From assembly GCF_034676725.1 (NCBI RefSeq), contig NZ_JAUCBR010000004.1, positions 1,441,501 to 1,505,500 on the forward strand: DNA of 64,000 bases, written 5' to 3'. Positions 1 to 9,338 of the stretch are shown here, piece by piece (within the stretch, counting starts at the first letter, position 1; each line of letters begins with the position of its first letter). The notes under the pieces are model-generated. The model was not told where the DNA came from. It did no database searches and saw nothing but the letters and a program-made list of their open reading frames with translations. This DNA comes from Denitromonas sp. (GTDB lineage: Bacteria > Pseudomonadota > Gammaproteobacteria > Burkholderiales > Rhodocyclaceae). The translations under genes were made by a program, and so were the position numbers.

Positions 1-475
1 CCTCGGCGTCGAGCTGACGCACCAGCGCGTCCAGTGCGACCGGCTCGCCATCGGCGTAGCGCACACATTTTTCGTAGTCCGCCAGGCGCACGCACACCTC
101 GGTGCTCGCGCGATCGAGCAGGCGCATATGACCGGTGCCCACCGTGCCGTCGTCTTTCAAATACACCGAATAGCGCGCCACCAGATCGGTCGGCAGGTCG
201 AAGAAGCGCATACGATAGAGCGAGTTGAGCACCCCCATCAGATCGGCCGCGGCGTAGTCAAACGAAGCCGCCGCCTCCCCACGGGTGAGCGTGGCGCGCC
301 CGGCACCGGGCAGCACCAACTGACGCACTTGCGCCCCCCGGACCGGACCGGGCGAATGGCGAACGGTGACGCTGACGCTGTCGATCGGGTAGCGCAGCGG
401 CGGCCCCTCGGGCCCCAGCCTTGCGTCAGCGGCCATGGCCGTTCCTGCCGCAAGGCCGGCCGACACCACGGCCAC
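1..475 (-). CDS. Exported protein of unknown function (3' end outside window)
   Basis: The minus-strand frame is open from about 511 to base 1 and continues past the window edge, so the C-terminus is missing. A GTG at 475 gives a hydrophobic run (AVVSAGLAAGTAMA) followed by a likely cleavage site before ADARLG. In-frame upstream residues RVWRLLAR would make a better signal-peptide n-region, but no ATG, GTG or TTG lies there, so the start is uncertain; ATG 436 would remove the signal peptide. The mature part holds segments such as SFDYAAADLMGVLNSLYRMRF and a pair of cysteines near the end (EVCVRL, EKCVRY). I do not recognise a family. It is co-directional with, and separated by a terminator from, the metalloprotease-like gene upstream. 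Confidence 0.6.
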   Translation of the reverse strand, partial: MAVVSAGLAAGTAMAADARLGPEGPPLRYPIDSVSVTVRHSPGPVRGAQVRQLVLPGAGRATLTRGEAAASFDYAAADLMGVLNSLYRMRFFDLPTDLVARYSVYLKDDGTVGTGHMRLLDRASTEVCVRLADYEKCVRYADGEPVALDALVRQLDAE

Positions 476-495
476 ACGGGCAAGCAGACGCCAGA

Positions 496-530
496 CGCGA
501 AAAACCAGCCCCGCACATCGGGGGCTGGTT
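496..530 (-). terminator. Rho-independent terminator of the PEP-CTERM metalloprotease gene
   Basis: A 10-bp perfect stem (AACCAGCCCC / GGGGCTGGTT, top-strand 503-512 and 521-530) is followed on the minus strand by a run of T (GGTTTTTCGC). It starts about 20 nt after the stop at 550 and runs into the region where the next gene's N-terminus is coded. Confidence 0.85.
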
Positions 531-549
531 GCCTTGCGGCGGTGCGTCA

Positions 550-1575
550 TCACGCGGCGCGACGACGGCGAACCTGCCAACCGACGAGGCCGAGGCCGGC
601 CAACATCATGGCGTAGGTTTCAGGCTCCGGCACCGCGGCAACGGCGGTGTAGCCCAGGTCGGTCATGATGCCCACTTCGATTGCCGAGAACACGCGCGGC
701 GACGGACCATCCGGACCAGCATGGGTCATCATCATGTCATGCAGCACCGGGTTGTCGGTATCCAGGTGGGACACGCTCGAACCACCGATCCAGTTCGTCG
801 GGCTGTAGAGGCCCACGGCTTGTCCGCCGTTGGCGGCCACCGCATTGGCGCCCCAGAAGAACATGCCGGCATCCGGGCTGGTGCCACCGGTGCTGGTCGC
901 CCAGGCGGTCTGGTCAAGCGTGTAATCCGGCTTGATCACGCGATTGCCGTTTTTGTCGCCGAGGAAGCTGTCAAACGTGTTCCACACGTTCTCACCCGGG
1001 AAGGCCGATGAGCCGTTCTGGCCGATGGTCGACGAGAAGCCGAGCGCGTGGGTGAATTCATGAAAAATGGTCGAGTAGAAGTCGTACTTGCCCTGCGGCG
1101 CCTGCGTGCTCAGGTCGAGATGCCAGGCCTGGCCCCAATTGACATCCACCGAGCCATCGGCCGCGGAGCCATTGAGGTCCTGCCCGGTCACCAGCTTTTC
1201 GCGGACCACTTCCTGATAGGTAAAACCCTGCGCGACGCCGTCCCACTGGCCGGCAGAGCCCGCCGACGCCAGGGTATCGGAGTTCGGATCATCGGAGGAA
1301 GTCACCGCCAGCACAATATTGCCGGTGTTGCTGAAATACTGGCCAAACAGGCTGGAGAAGGCGTTGCCGGCAGCGGTCAGCGCATTCTGACGATCGGCAC
1401 CGAAGGTGGCGTCGAGAAAGCCGGCCCCCGGGGCGTTGTTCGAGTAGTCGAAGGTAAAGCTGATCGCCGCGTTGGCGCCGCCACTGAAGGCCAGGCAGCC
1501 GGCGACGAGGCCACTGCTGACCATCCGTTGAGTGAGCCGCGACAAGCGCCCACGTGTTTGTGAAATAGTCTTCAT
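550..1575 (-). CDS. PEP-CTERM exported zinc-metalloprotease-like protein
   Basis: A 341-residue secreted protein. The N-terminus (MKTISQTRGRLSRLTQRM, then a hydrophobic stretch ending GGANAA) is a signal peptide. HEFTHALGF at residues 172-180 matches the metzincin-type HExxHxxGxx zinc motif, here with F as the last residue shown. The C-terminus has VPEPETYAMMLAGLGLVGW followed by RRRR, the PEP-CTERM sorting signal (PEP motif, transmembrane helix, basic tail), which implies an exosortase elsewhere in the genome. I chose ATG 1575 because it begins the signal peptide; an in-frame GTG at 1617 would add 14 residues (MFASSTISFQGNSR). Substrate unknown. Expected location is the envelope or extracellular matrix after exosortase processing. 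It stands alone with its own terminator. Confidence 0.85.
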   Translation of the reverse strand: MKTISQTRGRLSRLTQRMVSSGLVAGCLAFSGGANAAISFTFDYSNNAPGAGFLDATFGADRQNALTAAGNAFSSLFGQYFSNTGNIVLAVTSSDDPNSDTLASAGSAGQWDGVAQGFTYQEVVREKLVTGQDLNGSAADGSVDVNWGQAWHLDLSTQAPQGKYDFYSTIFHEFTHALGFSSTIGQNGSSAFPGENVWNTFDSFLGDKNGNRVIKPDYTLDQTAWATSTGGTSPDAGMFFWGANAVAANGGQAVGLYSPTNWIGGSSVSHLDTDNPVLHDMMMTHAGPDGPSPRVFSAIEVGIMTDLGYTAVAAVPEPETYAMMLAGLGLVGWQVRRRRAA

Positions 1576-1898
1576 GCGAGAGTTGCCCTGGAAAGAAATT
1601 GTTGAGGAAGCGAACACGGCACATCCGATTGTCGGTTGCCTCGACGGTTTTCAGTCGTCATGATCTGGCCAGAGACAGAAAATGCCGCGCAACATGCCAT
1701 CGGTCTGAGTGCGTCACAAGACTAGCATCCCGATGACATAGGGCGTCAATCGTAATTTGCTTTAAGTGTTACATCTCGATACGCCGCGCAGTGCGGCGAT
1801 CGTGACGCGGCTGGCCATACCGATGCGTCTGCTCGTCGAACGACCTGAAGCCATGCCCGACCGGCTGTGCGCGCGAGCGGTGCGCGCCACGCACAGGC
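1576..1898. other. Non-coding interval with possible promoter
   Basis: No credible gene lies here. On the minus strand a TTGACG (1744-1749) and TAGTCT (1719-1724) with a TG extension are spaced 19 bp apart and could drive the metalloprotease gene, leaving a leader of about 135 nt. The spacing is long, so this is a weak call. Near 1866-1900 the minus strand can fold a CTGTGCG/CGCACAG hairpin after the DUF3306 stop, without a T tract. Confidence 0.3.
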
Positions 1899-2483
1899 TT
1901 ACACGGCGTCGGTTTTCGGGTCCTCGGCCGCCTCGCGCTCGCCCGCGACAGGCGTACCGTTCGTCGGGTCGGTCTCGGGGGTGATCGGTGCGCTCGACGC
2001 AGACAGCGCGGCGGCGGCGTCACGCTCCTTTTGCGCTGCGGCAAGCGCCTCGTCTTCCATCTCGGTGAGCGATTTGGCCGGTGTCGGCTCGAGCACGGCC
2101 CGGGCATGGCGGAGCAGGCCGCGGTCGGCATCGTCCATGTCGGGGATCAGGTTGTAGTCATCCATGTAGATGTCGAGCCCGTCCACCTGGTTGAAGTGGG
2201 CCTCGGAGAACAGCTTGGCCAGGGCCTGGCGCTTGAGCGCCGCAGGCACCTTGGGGCGCATGAAGCCGCTGAAATCGTCCGCCAGGGTCAGCGTGGCCGG
2301 GTCGGGCAGCGGCGCGGCCTCGCGCGCCTCGGATGCCGCCGGCGGCACCGCGGCGGCTAAGGGCGCAGGGACGGGCTCGGGTGGGGCCTCGCCGCGGGCG
2401 ACGGCCTGCTTGCGCTGCGACCAGCGCCGCAGGAAGCCGCCGTCCTCGACAGGGGCAGTCGGCTTAGTGTCCCGGTCGGTCAC
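1899..2483 (-). CDS. DUF3306 domain protein of the formate dehydrogenase cluster
   Basis: 194 residues from GTG 2483, which overlaps the end of the DUF3305 gene by 20 bp (translational coupling likely). Key features are the N-terminal GGFLRRWSQRKQ segment and a central block (LADDFSGFMRPKVPAALKRQALAKLF, then NQVDGLDIYMDDYN) typical of DUF3306; the C-terminal third is low-complexity, Ala/Glu rich and probably disordered. No enzymatic motif is visible. DUF3305 and DUF3306 genes are regularly found beside fdhD and FDH subunit genes, so a role in FDH assembly or maturation is inferred from context only. An upstream in-frame start at 2618 was rejected because it would lie deep inside the DUF3305 coding region. 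Confidence 0.85.
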   Translation of the reverse strand: MTDRDTKPTAPVEDGGFLRRWSQRKQAVARGEAPPEPVPAPLAAAVPPAASEAREAAPLPDPATLTLADDFSGFMRPKVPAALKRQALAKLFSEAHFNQVDGLDIYMDDYNLIPDMDDADRGLLRHARAVLEPTPAKSLTEMEDEALAAAQKERDAAAALSASSAPITPETDPTNGTPVAGEREAAEDPKTDAV

Positions 2484-2967
2484 GGTTGTCTCCGGTGGCG
2501 GCGTAGCGGCGCTTGCCGCGCTTTTTCTCCGGCTCGCGCCAGTGGGCGCGGGCGAAGGCTTCGATCTCGTCGCGCCAGCCGTCGGGCAGCGGCAGGCGCT
2601 CGACGCTCTCGCCGGCATCCATCCAGCGCGCCGCCTCGTAGAAGTTGGCGCTCACGGCGGCAACCGTGGGCGGGCCGTCCGGCTGCGCGTCGTCGGCCGG
2701 GCGCAGCATGAAGAACAAGGAGGGCTCGTCGGCGCAGACGTTCATATAGTAGCCCTCGGCCTCCTCGCCGTGCAGTTCGAGCCGCAGGCCGGAAATGACG
2801 ATCCGGTCGGGCCCGTCGGCGGCGGGTACCTCGCCAAAGGCCAGGCCGACGAGCGCCCAGCGGTGGTCGATCCACGGATTGCCGACCACGGCCTGGCGCA
2901 CGAAACACACGGCGAGCCGGTCGGCGCCGGCGAGGGCTTGCGCCCCCGGGTGGGTTGCCTCTGACAC
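2464..2967 (-). CDS. DUF3305 domain protein of the formate dehydrogenase cluster
   Basis: 167 residues from GTG 2967, chosen because GGGAGAAGC lies at ideal spacing upstream; an in-frame ATG at 3000 would add 11 residues. The protein carries the DUF3305-like pattern FVRQAVVGNPWIDHRWALVG and, further on, the EAEGYYMNVCADEPSLFFMLR strand-rich region. No signal peptide or membrane segment is seen, so it is probably cytoplasmic. It is transcribed with DUF3306 and divergently from fdhD. Function is unknown; the constant association with FDH genes suggests a maturation role. Confidence 0.85.
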   Translation of the reverse strand: MSEATHPGAQALAGADRLAVCFVRQAVVGNPWIDHRWALVGLAFGEVPAADGPDRIVISGLRLELHGEEAEGYYMNVCADEPSLFFMLRPADDAQPDGPPTVAAVSANFYEAARWMDAGESVERLPLPDGWRDEIEAFARAHWREPEKKRGKRRYAATGDNRDRPGH

Positions 2968-3065
2968 GATTGCTTCTCCCGACAGCCTGTTCACACGCAA
3001 CAGGCCCTAAAATACCGCTTCAAACATAAACGAGACCGCCCGGCACCGCCAGCGCGGCACGCACT

Positions 3066-3944
3066 ATGACGGAGACCACCGGCGTCGACACCGATGCCCC
3101 CATCGAGATTCCGCTCGGCGACGCGCCCGATGCGCCGCGCCTGTCGATCACCCGCGCCCGCCGGCCGGCCACGGCCACCGCGCAGGTGATCGACCATGAA
3201 GGCCTGCCGCGCGAGGTCGAGGTGCCGGGCGAGCATGCGCTGACGGTGTATCTCGACAAACACGAGGTGGTCACGCTGATGACGCTCGGCCAGGCGCCCG
3301 AGGCGCTGATCATGGGCTATCTGCGCAACCAGGGCCTGGTCGATTCGCTCACCGATCTGACCGCGGTGCATGTGGACTGGAGCACCGGCGCCTGCGCGGT
3401 GACCACCCACTCGCCGCGCCCGCCGCTCGAGCGCATGGCCAAACGCACCATCACCACCGGCTGCGGCCAGGGCACCATGTTCGGCAACTGGCTCGAAGAG
3501 CTGCGGCCAATCAGCTCGGATGCCACCCTGTCGGTGGCCACGCTCGACACCGCGCTGGGGCGCATCCTGGCGCTCGATACCATCTACAAGCGCTCGGGCT
3601 CGGTGCACGGCTGCGCGCTGCTGCACAACACGCCCGAGGCGCCGCTGCTCTACCACGTCGAGGACGTGGGCCGCCACAACGCGGTCGACGCCATCACCGG
3701 CTTCATGTGGCTGGACGAGGAGACCGGCGCCGACAAGCTGTTCTACACCACCGGCCGGCTGACCTCCGAGATGGTCATGAAGGCGGTGCAGATGGGCGTG
3801 CCCTTCCTGGTGTCGCGCTCCGGGCTCACCCAGATGGCGCTCACGCTGGCCGAGGAGATGGGCGTCACGCTGATCTGCCGGGCGCGGGTCGGGCGCCATC
3901 TGGTCTACACTCATCCGCATCGCATCACGAGAATCCCTGAATGA
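3066..3944 (+). CDS. fdhD: FdhD, sulfur carrier/sulfurtransferase for formate dehydrogenase
   Basis: 292 residues. FdhD family members pass sulfur from IscS to the molybdenum cofactor of formate dehydrogenase, which is needed for its activity. Recognisable blocks are EVVTLMTLGQAPEALIMGYLRNQGLV, TTGCGQGTMFG, RSGSVHGCALL, EDVGRHNAVDAI and FYTTGRLTSEMVMK. In E. coli the active loop has two cysteines (CxxC); here the corresponding TGCGQG holds only one. It is followed with a 4-nt ATGA overlap by mobA, so the two cofactor genes are translationally coupled, and it is divergent from DUF3305. Confidence 0.95.
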   Translation: MTETTGVDTDAPIEIPLGDAPDAPRLSITRARRPATATAQVIDHEGLPREVEVPGEHALTVYLDKHEVVTLMTLGQAPEALIMGYLRNQGLVDSLTDLTAVHVDWSTGACAVTTHSPRPPLERMAKRTITTGCGQGTMFGNWLEELRPISSDATLSVATLDTALGRILALDTIYKRSGSVHGCALLHNTPEAPLLYHVEDVGRHNAVDAITGFMWLDEETGADKLFYTTGRLTSEMVMKAVQMGVPFLVSRSGLTQMALTLAEEMGVTLICRARVGRHLVYTHPHRITRIPE

Positions 3945-4531
3945 CGCACCCTCGCATTTCCGGGCTGGTCCTGGCTGGCGGACTGGGCAGCCGCATGGGC
4001 GGCGCCGACAAGGGCCTGGTCATGCTCGATGGCCGGCCGATGGTCGACCATGTGCTGGCCCGGCTGCATCCGCAGGTCGACGAACTGCTGATCAACGCCA
4101 ACCGCAACACCGACATCTACGCCCGCTTCGGCATCCCCGTGCTGCCCGACCGCCACACCGGCTTCGTCGGCCCGCTGGCCGGACTGGACGCCGGCCTGAA
4201 CCACCTCGGCGAGACCGACGGCTGGGTGGTGACCTGCCCCTGCGATTCGCCCTTCGTGCCGCGCGACCTGGTCGCCCGGCTGGTGGCGGCGACCGAGGCC
4301 GCCGGCGCCGACGTCGCCATCGTGCGTGCCGACGGCCAGCTGCAGCCGGTGTTCCTGCTCGCCCACACCCGCACCACCGGTGCGCTGCAGGCCTATCTGG
4401 CCGCGGGCGAGCGCAAGATCGACCGCTGGGTGTTCACCCAGAAACACGCCATCGTCGATTTCGACGACTGCCCCGAGGCCTTCGCCAACATCAACACCGC
4501 CGACGAGCTGGCGCGCCACGGCCAGGGCTGA
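3941..4531 (+). CDS. mobA: Molybdenum cofactor guanylyltransferase MobA
   Basis: 196 residues, the usual MobA length. MobA adds GMP to molybdopterin to give the guanine-dinucleotide form used by DMSO-reductase-family enzymes such as FDH. The nucleotide-binding N-terminus LVLAGGLGSRMGGADKGL is diagnostic, followed by INANRN, LAGLDAGL and the metal-binding region VVTCPCDSPFVP. The start overlaps the fdhD stop (ATGA). It converges on the FDH cytochrome b gene, with 18 bp between the stops. Confidence 0.95.
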   Translation: MTHPRISGLVLAGGLGSRMGGADKGLVMLDGRPMVDHVLARLHPQVDELLINANRNTDIYARFGIPVLPDRHTGFVGPLAGLDAGLNHLGETDGWVVTCPCDSPFVPRDLVARLVAATEAAGADVAIVRADGQLQPVFLLAHTRTTGALQAYLAAGERKIDRWVFTQKHAIVDFDDCPEAFANINTADELARHGQG

Positions 4532-4549
4532 GCCCCGGCCGCAGGTCGC

Positions 4550-5551
4550 TCAGTGTGCCGCCGAGGGCCGTGCCGCGGTCGGCGCGGCCGGGGCGGCGGT
4601 GCCGGCGTTCTTGGCTTCGCGGTACCAGTACTCGTGGTGCTCCTTGGCCCAGGTTTCGTCCACATAACCGGTCTTCATCGACTCGAGCGCACCTTCCATG
4701 CCGATGCTGCCGATGTAGATGTGCCCCAGTGACAAGGCCATGAAGATCAGCGCGCCGCTGGCGTGGATGATGTGCGCCAGCTGCATGTCCTGCCGGATCT
4801 GGCCGTAGCCGGGGAAGTCGAGCACCAGCCCGGTGATGCCGACCAGCAGGCCGAGGCAGACCACCCCGATCCAGAACCAGGTCTTTTCACCGAAGTTGAA
4901 GCGCCACGAGGGCACATGCTCGCCGCTGAGCAGGCCGCCGGCCTTGCGGATCCACAGCGCATCGATGGCCTGCCAGACGTTGTCGCGGGCAAACATCGCG
5001 GCCATCACGATGGTCGCCACGAAAAACAGCGGGCCGACGAAGTTGTGCACGTTCTTGGCCAGCGCAGCCAGCCACGAGAAGGCGCTGTAGCCGATCAGCG
5101 GGATCACCACATGCTTGCCGAACAGCAGGGTCAGGCCGGTGAGCGCCAGGAGCACGAAGGTGAGCGCTACCGTCCAGTGCGTCATCCGCTCCGCGGTGCT
5201 GAAGCGCTGGATGAGCCGGCCGGTGGGTGGCCCCTCCAGCTTGATCTTGCCGCGGATGAGCCGGAACAGCACCAGCGCGATGAACACGCCGGCCAGCACC
5301 CAGCCGCCGATCTGGGTGATCGGGCCGTTGCGCCACTGACGCCAGGTCTGCCCTTCGGACTGGATCAGCATGCGATCGGCCGGGGCAGTGAAGGTGATGG
5401 ACTGAGCCGTGCCGTCGCGCACGGCGCGATAGACGTCGGCGTTGTTGCCCGGCTGCTCGCCGGCCGCCACGGCGGGCGCGGCGATCCAGCCCAGACCGAG
5501 GACGGCCGCCAGCAGCACGGCCCGCAATGTCACGATGAGGTGTGCGCACAT
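4550..5551 (-). CDS. Formate dehydrogenase cytochrome b (gamma) subunit
   Basis: 333 residues from ATG 5551, preceded by GAGGAGG. A signal peptide (LLAAVLGLGWIAAPAVAA) leads a short periplasmic N-terminal region, then come about four to five membrane helices. Candidate haem b ligands are seen in ERMTHWTVAL, NVHNFVGPLFF and LAHIIHASGA, plus SLGHIYIGS. This subunit takes electrons from the Fe-S subunit and reduces quinone in the inner membrane. The C-terminal tail is rich in Ala/Pro. It is the last gene of the fdh operon read on the minus strand, preceded at 10 bp by a small lipoprotein gene. Confidence 0.93.
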   Translation of the reverse strand: MCAHLIVTLRAVLLAAVLGLGWIAAPAVAAGEQPGNNADVYRAVRDGTAQSITFTAPADRMLIQSEGQTWRQWRNGPITQIGGWVLAGVFIALVLFRLIRGKIKLEGPPTGRLIQRFSTAERMTHWTVALTFVLLALTGLTLLFGKHVVIPLIGYSAFSWLAALAKNVHNFVGPLFFVATIVMAAMFARDNVWQAIDALWIRKAGGLLSGEHVPSWRFNFGEKTWFWIGVVCLGLLVGITGLVLDFPGYGQIRQDMQLAHIIHASGALIFMALSLGHIYIGSIGMEGALESMKTGYVDETWAKEHHEYWYREAKNAGTAAPAAPTAARPSAAH

Positions 5552-5561
5552 GGTGTCCTCC

Positions 5562-5786
5562 TCAGCCCGGGGGCATGCGGCCGATTTCGGTCTGCTTGCG
5601 GGCGCGGGCGCGCATGTCGCTCTCCCACCTGGCCTTGTCACCGCCATAGGCGGCCGACTCCCAGGGGCGGGTGTCGGGCTTGCCCGAGTAGCTGCCGGCC
5701 TCGTAGTGGGTCACCTGCGGCGCTTCGCTGCAGGCGGCCAGCGCCAGCGCGGCGCCGATCAGGCACGCGGTTCGGATCGGGTTCAT
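5562..5786 (-). CDS. Small lipoprotein inside the fdh operon
   Basis: 74 residues. The N-terminus MNPIRTACLIGAALALAACSE carries a lipobox (LAAC), so the mature protein begins at Cys19 and is probably anchored to a membrane facing the periplasm. The rest is charged and Arg-rich (ARWESDMRARARKQTEIGRMPPG). It overlaps the stop of the Fe-S subunit gene by 4 nt, so it is co-translated with FDH. I know no function; the position suggests an accessory of the membrane-bound FDH complex. Confidence 0.8.
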   Translation of the reverse strand: MNPIRTACLIGAALALAACSEAPQVTHYEAGSYSGKPDTRPWESAAYGGDKARWESDMRARARKQTEIGRMPPG

Positions 5787-6412
5787 TTGTCACCTCCGCG
5801 GGTCTGCTGGCGTTTCTGCTCACCGCCGCCGTAGGCCGTGTTCCAGCCGATCATCTCGGCACCGCTGCCACCGCGACGCACCACGCGCTCGCGGAAGATG
5901 TCGGCCAGGGCCGTGCCGTCACCGGCCAGCAGCGCCTTGGTCGAGCACATCTCGGCACACAGCGGCAGCTTGCCCTCGGCGAGGCGGTTCTTGCCGTACT
6001 TCTCGAACTCGGCGTCCGAGCCGTCGGCTTCCGGCCCGCCGGCGCAGAAGGTGCATTTGTCCATCTTGCCGCGCTGGCCGAAGGTGCCGGTCTGCGGAAA
6101 CTGCGGCGCGCCGAAGGGACAGGCGTAGAAGCAGTAGCCGCAGCCGATGCAGGCGTCCTTGTCGTGCAGCACCACACCGTCCTCGGTACGGTAGAACACA
6201 TCGACCGGGCACACCGCCATGCACGGTGCGTCGGAACAGTGCATGCAGGCGACGGACATGGATTTCTCCTGCCCGATCACGCCGTCGTTGATGGTCACCA
6301 CGCGGCGCCGCTGGATGCCCCAGGGCACTTCGTGCTCGTTCTTACAGGCGGTCACGCAACCGTTGCATTCGATGCAGCGCTCGGTGTCGCACAGGAATTT
6401 CATTCTCGCCAT
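5783..6412 (-). CDS. Formate dehydrogenase Fe-S (beta) subunit
   Basis: 209 residues with four cysteine clusters of the DMSO-reductase/FDH beta type: CIECNGCVTAC, CMHCSDAPCMAVC, CIGCGYCFYAC, and a C-terminal pair of groups (CTFCAGG and CAEMC). These bind four [4Fe-4S] centres that wire the molybdenum subunit to cytochrome b. No C-terminal membrane anchor is present, unlike E. coli FdnH, so it is a shorter form. It lies between the catalytic gene (12 bp upstream) and the lipoprotein gene (4-nt overlap). Confidence 0.95.
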   Translation of the reverse strand: MARMKFLCDTERCIECNGCVTACKNEHEVPWGIQRRRVVTINDGVIGQEKSMSVACMHCSDAPCMAVCPVDVFYRTEDGVVLHDKDACIGCGYCFYACPFGAPQFPQTGTFGQRGKMDKCTFCAGGPEADGSDAEFEKYGKNRLAEGKLPLCAEMCSTKALLAGDGTALADIFRERVVRRGGSGAEMIGWNTAYGGGEQKRQQTRGGDK

Positions 6413-6424
6413 GTTCGTCTCCCC

Positions 6425-9326
6425 TTAGGCCTTCATCACCTGGCACACCGTGCTCTTGGTTTCCTGCATCATCGTCACCACGTCGTAGCCGTAGGTGGTG
6501 GCGGTGTTGACCGCCTCGCCACGCACGATCGGCGCCGCGCCCTCCGGGTAGTACTTGAGCATGTCCTCGCCCATCCAGCGGCCGGAGAAGTGGAAGGGCA
6601 GGAACACCGTGTCCGGCCCGACCCGCGGCGTGACCAGCGCGCGCACCTTGATCTGCGCACCGGTCGGCGACTTCACCCACACCCAGTCCTGGTCGACGAT
6701 GCCGCGATCGGCCGCGGCGCGCGGGTTGAGCTCGACGAACATGTCTTGCTGCAACTCGGCCAGCCAGGGATTGGAACGGGTTTCCTCGCCGCCGCCCTCG
6801 TACTCGACCAGGCGGCCGGAGGTCATGATCAGCGGGAAGTCCTTGCCCACGTCGCGGTACTTGTCCTGCACGGACTTGTACAGCGTGGGCAGACGCCAGT
6901 GGGTCTTCTTGTCCTCGTGGGTCGGGTACTTGTCGACCAGATCGGCACGGGTGGAATACAGCGGCTCGCGGTGCTTGGGCACCGGGTCGGGGAAGTTCCA
7001 CACCAGCGCGCGGGCCTTGGCGTTGCCGTAGGGCATGCAGCCGTGGTTCTTCATGATCACGCGGATCATGCCGCCGGAGAGGTCGGTCTTCCAGTTCTTG
7101 CCCTCGGCCGCGGTCTTCTCGGCGTCGGTGAGCTCGTCCCACCAGCCGAGCTTCTTCATCAGCACATGGTCGAACTCGGGGTAGCCCATCTTCAGGTCGG
7201 CATCGAGCGACGAGGAACCATCACCGGCGAGCAGCGACACGCCGTCCTTTTCCACACCGAAGCGGGCGCGGAAGTTGCCGCCGCCGTCCATCACGTGGCG
7301 GGTGGTGTCGTAGAGGTTGGGCGAGCCCGGGTGCTTGAGCTCGGGCGAACCCCAGCACGGCCACGGCAGGCCGAAGTAGTCACCGTCGCAGGGGCCGCCT
7401 TCGGCCTTGAGGGTGCGCGGGTTGAAGGTGCTCATGTGCTGCATGTGCAGCTTGAGGCGCTCGGGCGACTGGCCACTGTAGCCGATGGTCCAGGTGCCGA
7501 GGTTGATCTCGCGCAGGGTGTCCTCGATGTCCGGCTCATCCCAGCCCTTGGCATCCTTGGCCAGCTTGATGTTCTTCACGAACTCGTCGGCAAAGCCGAA
7601 CTTCTTGGCGAAGGCGTACATGATGGTGTGGTCGGGCTTGGACTCGAACAGCGGCTCGATGACCTTCTCGCGCCATTGCAGCGAGCGGTTCGAGGCGGTG
7701 ACCGAGCCCGAGGTCTCGAACTGCGTCGCCGCCGGCAGCAGATACACGCCGTCGCTGCGCACCGAGGCGGCCATGGCGGCCGTGGCCGACGGATACGGGT
7801 CGACCACCAGCAGCATCTCGAGCGCCTTCATGGCTTCGAGCATGTCCTTGCCGCGGCTCTGCGAGTTGGGCGCCATGCCCCAGAACACCTGGGCCTTGAT
7901 GTTGGTGGCCTGGTCGATCAGCTCGGGATTCTCGGTCACGCCGTCGATCCAGCGCGACACGGTGATGCCCGGCTTCTCCATCATGTCCTGGCTGGCGAAG
8001 CGGCCCTTGAGCCATTCATAGTTCGACGCCCCACACCGCCGCCCAGTGCTTCCAGGAGCCGGTGGCGATGCCGTAGTAGCCGGGCAGCGAGTCGGGGTTG
8101 GGGCCGACGTCGGTGGCGCCCTGCACGTTGTCGTGGCCGCGGAAGATGTTGGTGCCGCCGCCGGCGATGCCGACGTTGCCCAGCACCAGTTGCAGGTTGC
8201 ACATCATGCGGGTGATGGCGTTGCCGACGGTGTGCTGGGTCTGGCCCATGCACCACACCACCGTCGAGGGCCGGTTCATGGCCATGGTCTCGGCGATCTG
8301 GCGGACTTCCTCATCCGGCACGCCGGTGACCTCAAAGACCTTCTCGGCGGTCCATTCCATGGCCTCGGCGCGGATCGGGTCCATGCCGTAGACACGGTCC
8401 TCGATGTATTTCTTGTCTTCCCAGCCGTTCTCGAAGATGTGGCGGATCACGCCGTAGATCAGCGGGATGTCCGAGCCCGAGCGCAGGCGTACGAACTGGT
8501 CGGCCTTGGCCGCGGTGCGGGTGTAGCGCGGGTCGGCCACGATGACCTTGGCACCGCCCTCCTTAGCATGCAGGATGTGCAGCATCGACACCGGGTGCGC
8601 CTCGGCAGCGTTCGAGCCGATGAAGAAGATCGCCTTGGAGTGCTGCATGTCGTTGTAGGAGTTGGTCATCGCACCATAGCCCCAGGTGTTCGCCACACCG
8701 GCCACCGTGGTGGAGTGGCAGATGCGGGCCTGGTGGTCCATGTTGTTGGTGCCGAACATGCTGACGAACTTGCGGAACAGGTAGCTCTGCTCGTTGGAGT
8801 GCTTGGACGAGCCGATCCAGTGGGTGGCGTCCGGGCCATGCTTTTCGCGGATGGCGAGCAGCTTGTCGCCGATCTCGGTGATGGCGTCTTCCCAGCTCAT
8901 GCGCACCCACTTGCCACCAGAGAGCTTCATCGGCGTGCGCAGGCGGTGCTCGCCGTGGCCGTGCTCGCGCACCGAGGCGCCCTTGGCACAGTGCGCGCCA
9001 AGGTTGATCGGGCTGTCGAAGACCGGCTCCTGGCCAACCCACACGCCGTTCTGCACTTCGGCGTCAATCGCACAGCCGACCGAACAGTGGGTACACACGG
9101 TGCGCTTGACCTCGACCGCGCCGCCGCCGGCGGCCTTGGCGGCCTCGGCCGGCTTGACCATGGCAAAGGGCAGGCTGGCGCCGATGGCGCCGGCGCCGGC
9201 GGTCAGGCCGGAGCGCTTGAGGAAGCTGCGCCGATCAAGGCGTTGCGGGGTGGCCCGACCGCTGAGGGCCTCGGTCAGCCCGCTCTGGGCAGGCGTCGCG
9301 GCCCGGTTGGATTTCTTTACCAGCAT
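6425..9326 (-). CDS. fdhA: Formate dehydrogenase catalytic (alpha) subunit, interrupted by a one-base frameshift
   Basis: The N-terminal part (9326 to 8016) has a Tat signal (DRRSFLKRSG, residues 31-40), the [4Fe-4S] motif CTHCSVGC with HCAKG, and the Mo ligand region HQARICHSTTVAG with Cys203, so this is a cysteine rather than a selenocysteine enzyme. The C-terminal part (7984 to 6425) continues the molybdopterin domain and the C-terminal MGD-binding domain. The frame breaks at 8021-8027: reading GTCGAACTATGAATGG as GTCGACTATGAATGG restores a continuous protein through VDYEWLKGRFASQDMMEK, 966 residues, the normal family size. Both halves are well conserved, so the enzyme is probably intact in the cell and the extra base an error. 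It oxidises formate to CO2 on the periplasmic side after Tat export. Confidence 0.9.
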
Positions 9327-9338
9327 GGTCGTCTCCCT

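Noticed and set aside
7984..8016. Two separate genes for the FDH catalytic subunit
   Set aside because: A one-base change rejoins the halves into a protein of normal length with conserved sequence across the join, so a split is not needed.
4763..8215. 1150-residue open frame on the + strand
   Set aside because: Antisense to the FDH genes on the minus strand. The translation is His/Arg/Gly-rich and has no recognisable domain, a high-GC artefact.
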